This document shows positions 46,187 to 64,000 of a DNA stretch of 64,000 bases, in pieces. This DNA comes from Hypomesus transpacificus (taxonomy: Eukaryota > Chordata > Actinopteri > Osmeriformes > Osmeridae). The DNA is taken from assembly GCF_021917145.1 (NCBI RefSeq), contig NC_061061.1:9557390-9621389 (forward strand), in the 5' to 3' direction. Numbering within the stretch: position 1 is the first letter of the stretch; each line of letters starts with the position of its first letter. The notes under the pieces were generated by a model. That model was not told the origin of the DNA and did no database searches. It saw only the letters and a program-made list of their open reading frames with translations. The translations under genes were made by a program, and so were the position numbers.

Positions 46187-47950
46187 AAAGAGAGTGTGTG
46201 TGTTTGTTTGATGTTTGGTTGGTTGTGCGTGCGCGTGTGTGTGTGGTGGGCATCCTCCATTAACAAACACACAGACTTGAGAGAACCACACAGCCCTGTG
46301 CCCAGCCCTTCCACCAAACCCTCTTAATACCTCAACAGACTCCTAATTGCGTGTTTATAGTGGTCCCTCTAACACAACACCAACGCTTGGTCCCTATTTT
46401 TCAACTGAGGTCTTCGCTCACAGGACTTTTATACCAGGACGGAAGCCCGAGGAGGTCTCAACTGTGAAGTCGTTGTCGTCACCCCCCCCCCCCCTTTATT
46501 TTTCCAAAGACTTCCTCGCTGATCTGTGGTTGCCTCTTCTGTCTCTGTTTTAATTGCTCATATTTGTGAGTTTGTTTTTGTCGTAGCTTCAACGAGTGTT
46601 CCCTCTTTTCGATATGTAATGGTTCTGTTGTTCTATCTCACTTAACACTGCTCCCTAGCTCCTCTGTTCTATTGCCTCCCACCACCAACCTTGTGTTTTA
46701 CAGTCTCCAACTGAATCTACATTCATCCCAACAGATTAATGCATTTTGCTTTTTGTTTTATTCATTAATTTATTTTTTATGAACTTTATTGGCTGTTCCT
46801 CTTCACCAAACACTTTCTAGACAAAAGTTAGACAATGAAATGTCTGGTTTCAGTTCTGTCTGCAGTCTTAATTATGAACAAGGTACACTTCTCAAAAGGG
46901 CATGAGCAGTTTGACTGCAAGGAAAATACAACTGCATTTGAAGGTTATGTAGACACAAATTCTACCCGCAAAATGGACAATTGTTTTCTCCAACCATAAT
47001 CTTCATTGGTATTATATTCATTGACAGAAATACGTTCACTTGCCAAGGTGAATAGTGAAGTTTGTCACTCATTTGTTGTTTCAATGTCACCAATTCCATT
47101 GTTTCAGTGTCATCTGAGGCTGTGCAACTTTTACTACTACTATACATTTATATCTATAGTCTTTTCTGACTGTATGAACAAGCTAACCCTAACCCATTTC
47201 TTGTAGGCCCTACCACCATATACTTGTTTCAATAGTGAAAGCTCAATTTTTGTTTAATTTGCATCAATTTAATATGACACTTGTTCAGTGAGGAACTGTC
47301 AACTTGTATTGAACGAACCTTGGGTGTTTTACAGTGGATGAAAATTGAGATAAATGTAGCTGCTCTCGTGCATCAACTGAGCAACATGACATCCTCGCTC
47401 ATCGGACAGGACCTTTACCTTGCAGGTGTTTTACAGGTAATGGAAAGCAATGGAAGCTGGACACCTGTGTTGGAGAACCTTCATGAATATTCTAGTTTAT
47501 AAAATGCTGTGAAAGCATTGAAAGGAACCAGATGTACTTTACTATGGATTCATATCTGAGGGTTGTAATACATTGTTTGAAAGGCTGCTTTCCAGAATTT
47601 TTAAGATGGTTGTTTAAATAGCCAGCGACTGTGGACTAAGCAGATATTTTTAAGAATTACAGTGTGCTACTGTAGTTTCCATCACGCCATTCACCTTTGT
47701 GTCAGTTACTTGCCACCCATCACTCCACATACAATCCCCCTTTCTAAACAAGTCTAATGAAATGTGTGAGCAAACAAACAAGTTATGTAATAGTTTCTTA
47801 GTTGTTGTTTTTTCTACTACTTTGTTTTGCTTTGTCAAAACCTTTTACTTTCTGTATTACCTCTTGAACGGACCAGCTTTTGATCATGTGAAAGACCTCC
47901 ATTAACTTGTGAATGTTGCTTTGTATAATAAATTTTACTTTATTGTCTTA
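46187..47950 (+). other. 3' UTR of pi4kb and its polyadenylation signal
   Basis: No coding exon is seen after the pi4kb stop. AATAAA at 47927-47932 is followed by a T-rich stretch, making a likely transcript end about 1.75 kb after the stop. A pyrimidine-rich block and a C10-12 run lie at 46480-46500. Confidence 0.55.
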
Positions 47951-48563
47951 GCGCAATTGTCAAATTTATGAACTGGTGCGTGTTTTCGTGCAGTGACAGT
48001 CCTGCAGTGACATCTAAGGAAGGAAGGAAGAAAAGGTTCTGAAAGGTTAAGCAAAAAATTGTTAACACTTATTTCCCATCATTCACTTTAATGGGTTTCC
48101 ATATGTACATAAACAATATTTTTGACGTGAATAGGTTGAAATAGAAATGAAGAGATTGTAGTCAATGTTGTGTCGCGTATGTGCACCACCAGAGGACACT
48201 AGTCCTTCACCTGAGATTTGCTTTTAGGGCCAGCCCACTGTCCCATGACGGGGTGGAGATATCCCCTACCTGTCCACACATGCCGCTATTAAGCAGACGT
48301 TTCGGTGATCTTATACTCGTACCCCACCTCCTTTTGAATTTTCTACTGTTTTCACTCGTTTGAAGAGCGTTTTAGATGTTTGTAAGATTTTTTTTTTTAC
48401 TGTGACATTCATATAATGGACGATAAAAATTTTACGTTTTAGCAGCTTTAAAATGAAATGACAATCAACTTGCCTCGAGGGACGCTCCTTGGACAGCTCG
48501 AGGAAGGGAAGGTGAATTTCTTAGCATTCACGCACTGAAGCAGGAAGTTGCAAAGAAGAGATA

Positions 48564-60268
<11,705 letters not shown>

Positions 60269-60786
60269 TTGAAAGCATTTAAAGTGGATGCTTTATTCTA
60301 ACACAAACAGTTGACACAAAAACAACAGGACTTTACATCATGGAATCATGGTCTTGCCAAAAACGAAACATTCTGCAGTGTACTCCCAATGTTTTTTTTT
60401 TTAAGGGGGGTCTATTTTAGCAAGGAAAATGTTAAAAACCATATTGAGCACTTTTAAATATACCCTTTAGACTGGTTTAATGGAAATTCATTTGTTCAAT
60501 CTGGTTTGCCACATTTCTATATAAAAGCAAATATGGGTCACGTAGTCCTTGAAGCTGGAATACATTTTGTTTTTCTATAACCATATCAAACAATTGTTTG
60601 TATGTGGTACTATATGTATCAAATTAACACAACTATGGTATAGCAAAGTAAGTCAAGTGAGCTTTAGCATCCTGCACAACTTGAAATGTATATCGACATT
60701 ACAGTTACTATTACGTCAGTTGTTAAGATTTTATTGTTCAGCAAAAACATGTTTTATTTGATTGTATATTGGCTAGAAGAGCATAA

Positions 60787-60792
60787 AATAAA
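60787..60792 (+). terminator. Polyadenylation signal of the myosin gene
   Basis: AATAAA lies 519 bp after the stop codon, followed by a T-rich downstream element (60815-60828). Confidence 0.8.
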
Positions 60793-61079
60793 GACGTTTA
60801 GATGATTATCTTATTCTCTTTTTTTCCACACGGACAACGGATGCAATGTACATTGTGAGAAAACAATTAAATGATAAATAATATACATTTGTTGCGAATT
60901 TCTAGGCTAAATGATGTTACATCATGCGCTCCGTTGGATATAACTGTCAATTCGAAGCAGTCCGTGGATGTAGGCTATAACACGCCTTTGAGTTACATAA
61001 AACTGATTAGGCCTACTCTCCGATTCATGTAACGTGGTCCCAACGCGAGTCGACCCTGAGAAAGAACAGCGTTAAGGTA

Positions 61080-61745
61080 ATGTCTTTTGAACTTGGGCCG
61101 AAGCAGTGCAACAAGAGCCGAAAGGCCTCCAAGACGACTATAACAATATTGAATGGTAAACTGTATTACAGAAAAATATTTGTAAACCGCTTTAAAAGCA
61201 AAGCTGAGCGCAGTACCCGCTGCAAGTTCACCAACGTCTACACATCAAGAACCTTGGAAAGGATGTGATTGGGCCTATGGATTGGGCAGCTCAGAAGTCT
61301 TAAGCAAGCATTCAAAGATCACGAACCTCACGGTCATGAAGGTGGACAATGACATGTCCCGAAAGTTCGTGTTTGTAAACTTTGAGGTATGAGATGTAAA
61401 GGCTGTGGATGAGATTAATAAAGTGGCATTTAACGGCAAGCGCAATATAGGCCTATGCCCAGAAGGACCTGAGCGTCAAACAGAGCTAAAGCGCAGATAC
61501 CAACAGAAAATGGGATACAAGACCAATCCTTCCTCGCCACAGATTTGTAGCCCGCAGTCATTTAAAATAGAAAAACTCGTGTATTTCTTCTAATTCTTTT
61601 TTGTCAGTATTAATTGAATGTTTTCCAAACCTCAACATTATGGCCTACATGAGTGGCCAGGTTCAAACCCATGAGGCTCAAGCCCAAATGCCGGCCAAGG
61701 TCAAGACCCATGCTAATGCCCACACCCTGATGTCTATCAAGTAGT
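61080..61745 (+). pseudogene. Poly(A)-binding protein (PABPC) pseudogene, intronless
   Basis: The plus strand reads LNGKLYYRKIFVNRFKSKAE, then CKFTNVY, later NLTVMKVDNDMSRKFVFVNF, AVDEINKVAFNGKRN and ERQTELKRRYQQKM. These match consecutive parts of RRM2-RRM3 of cytoplasmic poly(A)-binding proteins (FVGRFKS, FTNVYIKN, VSFERHEDAQKAVDEM, ERQTELKRKF). Frameshifts and stops (for example after TLERM and before DVKAVDE) break the frame. The absence of introns suggests a retrocopy. Beyond 61600 the match is doubtful. Confidence 0.8.
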
Positions 61746-62979
61746 ACAATACGTAAGCTGTTCAGGTATTTCGAAGATAGCTTTTGCATATAGGCCTATA
61801 ATAGGCCTACAGTTGTTTTCACATTGTGCGGCACTAGCCCCTGTATGTGCAAAATATATAGCATATACTGAATAGCCTAGATAGCCTCTATATAAAAAAT
61901 ATATAGTTTTTTTACAAAACAAAAGAAGATAACCATAGTTTTTTCTATAAAATATTTTTTGGTCAATGGATTTCTTCTTACAGTGTATAATATTGTATCT
62001 TTTATGATAATAATTTATTTAAGTACCAAAATTATGTCACAGTATATGTATCAATTCTATAAAGAATTGTGCTTAGACTTGCTTTTTAGACTGTTGTTGA
62101 ACTGGGTAAAAACACTCGAACGTGTAATACTACAGTACCCATGCCGCACCACGCCCCTATGTTAACCAGAAGCTAGCGACGCATGGCACTTGACACTACA
62201 GACTTCAGTAGGCTACAGCAGCTAGCTGCGTGCAGAAACAGCAGCAGCTAGATAGCTTTTAGCCTTCAAGTCCTGGGAGCGTGCAAACCTAGCACAACAT
62301 CAAAGCCATTCAAGTTGACCACATTTACGACTGTCATCGCCTTTAAAACCATCGATGCCAAGTATGGAAACGTTTCTGCAGAGCTGTCATGGTGCACTGA
62401 AGGTACGTACAATGACTGTATCCGCGTGTGGTTGGTTTTGTTTCATCCATTTTTTTTTATTTTATATTTTTCTCTTACGAATATTCTACGTCGTCTGTAA
62501 AATAGTTTCTGGAATTGTCTAATCATAATTGTTATGTATGTTGAATAATATGCGAAATTGTTTTGTCATGTCCAAAACAACAACTCATGCAGAACATCTC
62601 GTGCAGCATATTGACGAGGTGCTAATGTTGGTGAACGAAAGTTTTAGCATGTCAGCTAGCTAGCTAAAAGCAAATGTCCTCATTATTTTGTTGTTTACGA
62701 CAACCTGTCTCAACCATACAAAATGGTCTCAACAGGATCGTGCCTATGACTGCCGGCTAGTTAATTAGTTTGCTATTGGTATTGATTTCAAAATGTGAAG
62801 CAAGGTATTTAGATAATACAGCCGACCCGTCTGTCTTGATCGTCCGGTGTTACAGTGAGCTCAGCAATAGAAATATCACGTGCATTAAGGGTACATTTAA
62901 ACGACTAGTGCCCGTGATCCAGTCGATATGGGTTATATATTAGTGACACACAAACACAGAGATTCCTGGTGTTATAGAT
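61746..62979. other. Region with a possible non-coding 5' exon
   Basis: A CpG/GC-richer block (62120-62402) ends in GCACTGAAG before a GTACGTAC donor at 62403. This could be the first exon of a plus-strand gene that continues beyond the window. It has no in-frame ATG-initiated product that I recognise, and the surrounding sequence is AT-rich. Confidence 0.3.
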
Positions 62980-63131
62980 CAGTGGTTCTCAATCCTGGTC
63001 CTCGGGACCCCCTGCCCTGCATGTTTTAGATATTTCCCTGCTCCAACACACCTGATTCAAATAAATGGGCTCGATAACGACCCATTAAATTGTAATCAGG
63101 TGTATTTGAGGACCAGGATCGAGAACCACTG
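62980..63131. mobile_element. hAT-type MITE with target-site duplication
   Basis: The 152-bp element starts CAGTGGTTCTCAATCCTGGT and ends with its near-perfect inverted complement (ACCAGGATCGAGAACCACTG). It is flanked on both sides by the 8-bp direct repeat TTATAGAT (62972-62979 and 63132-63139). CAG...CTG ends and an 8-bp duplication identify the hAT superfamily. It has no coding capacity. Confidence 0.93.
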
Positions 63132-63334
63132 TTATAGATAACTAGTGTACAGTGCCTGTGATGCAGTTGGTGCTTAAGATGTTAGTGAAACACACAAATG
63201 CAGATTACTTTTATAGATAATGCACAGTGGCCGTGAAAAACATGGTGGCACACACACAGAGATTCGTGGAATTACAGATATGGCACAGTGCCCGTGTAAC
63301 GGGTGTGAACCGGTAAAACTCATTCCTCAAATAG

Positions 63335-63432
63335 GCCACCCGCGTCAACGAAGAACTAGCTTTTCTATGGCGTAGTTGGTAGTGGTCGCACTTGGCAAGT
63401 CAAAGGTCGTGCGTTCGAGCCCAGCGGGTGGC
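63335..63432 (+). repeat. tRNA-like pol III promoter / SINE-like unit
   Basis: An A-box match (TGGCGTAGTTGG, 63368-63379) and a B-box match (GCGTTCGAGCC, 63411-63421) are separated by 31 bp, as in tRNA genes. A 9-bp inverted repeat, GCCACCCGC (63335-63343) and GCGGGTGGC (63424-63432), encloses the unit. No clean tRNA cloverleaf or acceptor stem is formed, so it is likely a tRNA-derived SINE head or pseudogene. Confidence 0.5.
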
Positions 63433-63499
63433 TAATGACACCTTGTTGTGACGGAGCGTGGCTACGTCTGTTACATACTGTCACCTGATGATGTTAGTG

Positions 63500-63700
63500 C
63501 AGTGTTTCCTACACATAGACTAATTTGTGGCGGTGCGCCACAGAATCAACACCGGTCGCCACACATTGCGTTTCGTAAAACTTTTTTTTTTATCGCTATT
63601 TAGGTTAAAACACGCAGCGTATTCGTTCAGCTGCATTTCCTCTCCCATTCTCTCTCTCTGTCACTCATGCGTCTTTCTCACATATGCACACAGACACAAC
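63500..63700. mobile_element. Fragment of a hAT-like dispersed element
   Basis: GCAGTGTTTCCTACACATAG followed by ACTAATTTGTGGCGG and GCCACACATTGCG resembles the end of a hAT-like element seen in many fish genomes. The other end is not found, so the limits are approximate. Confidence 0.4.
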
Positions 63701-63837
63701 GTCAGCACATGTTAGCAACAATGCATACATATGCCGTTCTAGTAAGACCGACAGCTATATCAGCAAGCCTTCAGCATTAGTGCCGTACCTAAAAGTCGAG
63801 GAAAGTTGAGGCTACTTTTCGCTAGGTACCTTACTCA

Positions 63838-63892
63838 CATTTACATTTAGTTATTTAGCAGATGCTCTTATCCAGAGCGACTTACAGTACTC
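63838..63892 (+). repeat. Fragment of a common teleost dispersed repeat
   Basis: ACATTTACATTTAGTTATTTAG is followed by CAGATGCTCTTATCCAGAGC and GACTTACAGTA. This string recurs across teleost genomes, and only this one end is present. Confidence 0.6.
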
Positions 63893-64000
63893 GAAGTTTC
63901 CCCTTCGTTCTTTTGGTGAAAAGTCTCAAGAGCTAGCTACTTACCCGGCGTCATGGAGCCGACCAGTTAAATAGTTGTTTAGCACTAGCGTTGCTACATG

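Noticed and set aside
47281-47502. Open frame of 73 codons in the pi4kb 3' region
   Set aside because: It has no recognisable domain and no splice partners, and lies within the likely 3' UTR.
62315-62500. Possible small protein beginning near 62315
   Set aside because: The frame starts at TTG, not ATG, and crosses a strong splice donor at 62403. It is better seen as part of a possible untranslated exon.

Overview
The window is nuclear DNA from a ray-finned (teleost-type) fish. The evidence is split genes with GT-AG introns, vertebrate protein families, AATAAA polyadenylation signals, CA/TG microsatellites, and dispersed repeats of kinds common in teleosts (hAT-type MITEs, LINE 3' ends, a tRNA-like pol III promoter). 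The species cannot be fixed from the sequence. All gene models are manual splice reconstructions; each sums to a multiple of three with matching intron phases.

Layout: 1-9.4 kb holds no recognisable gene but has microsatellites, a purine/pyrimidine inverted repeat and a 1.03-kb minisatellite of 11-bp units. An RDH11-14-type retinol dehydrogenase (351 aa, 7 coding exons) lies on the minus strand at 9.4-13.4 kb. It is divergent from pogz (15.5-25.3 kb, plus strand), with a shared upstream region that has two CCAAT boxes. selenbp1 (methanethiol oxidase, 472 aa) follows at 26.8-30.8 kb, pi4kb (886 aa) at 38.6-46.2 kb, and a long-tailed class I myosin closest to MYO1E (1108 aa) at 48.6-60.3 kb. 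The tail of the window has a decayed PABPC retropseudogene, a possible 5' exon of an unseen gene, and small transposable elements. POGZ, SELENBP1 and PI4KB are also neighbours in human 1q21, so the block is conserved synteny.

Main discovery: this pogz gene encodes a predicted 1864-aa protein in which a 1677-bp exon (21700-23376) carrying an almost full-length piggyBac transposase is spliced in frame between the POGZ zinc fingers and the POGZ pogo/CENP-B + DDE region. The exon has no start codon of its own near its beginning, its phases (1-1) match both neighbours, and at least two of the expected catalytic Asp residues are substituted while the C-terminal Cys-rich zinc domain is kept. The product would be a domesticated double-transposase chromatin protein: pogo-derived plus piggyBac-derived.

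Second discovery: between selenbp1 and pi4kb lie decayed copies of pi4kb 5' sequence (31.4-32.8 kb) and of the last two selenbp1 exons (34.4-34.8 kb), in the order expected from an old tandem duplication of the selenbp1-pi4kb junction followed by reciprocal decay. Two genes (pi4kb and the myosin) also carry tandem minisatellites that start at a splice donor; in the myosin the donor itself is repeated seven times.
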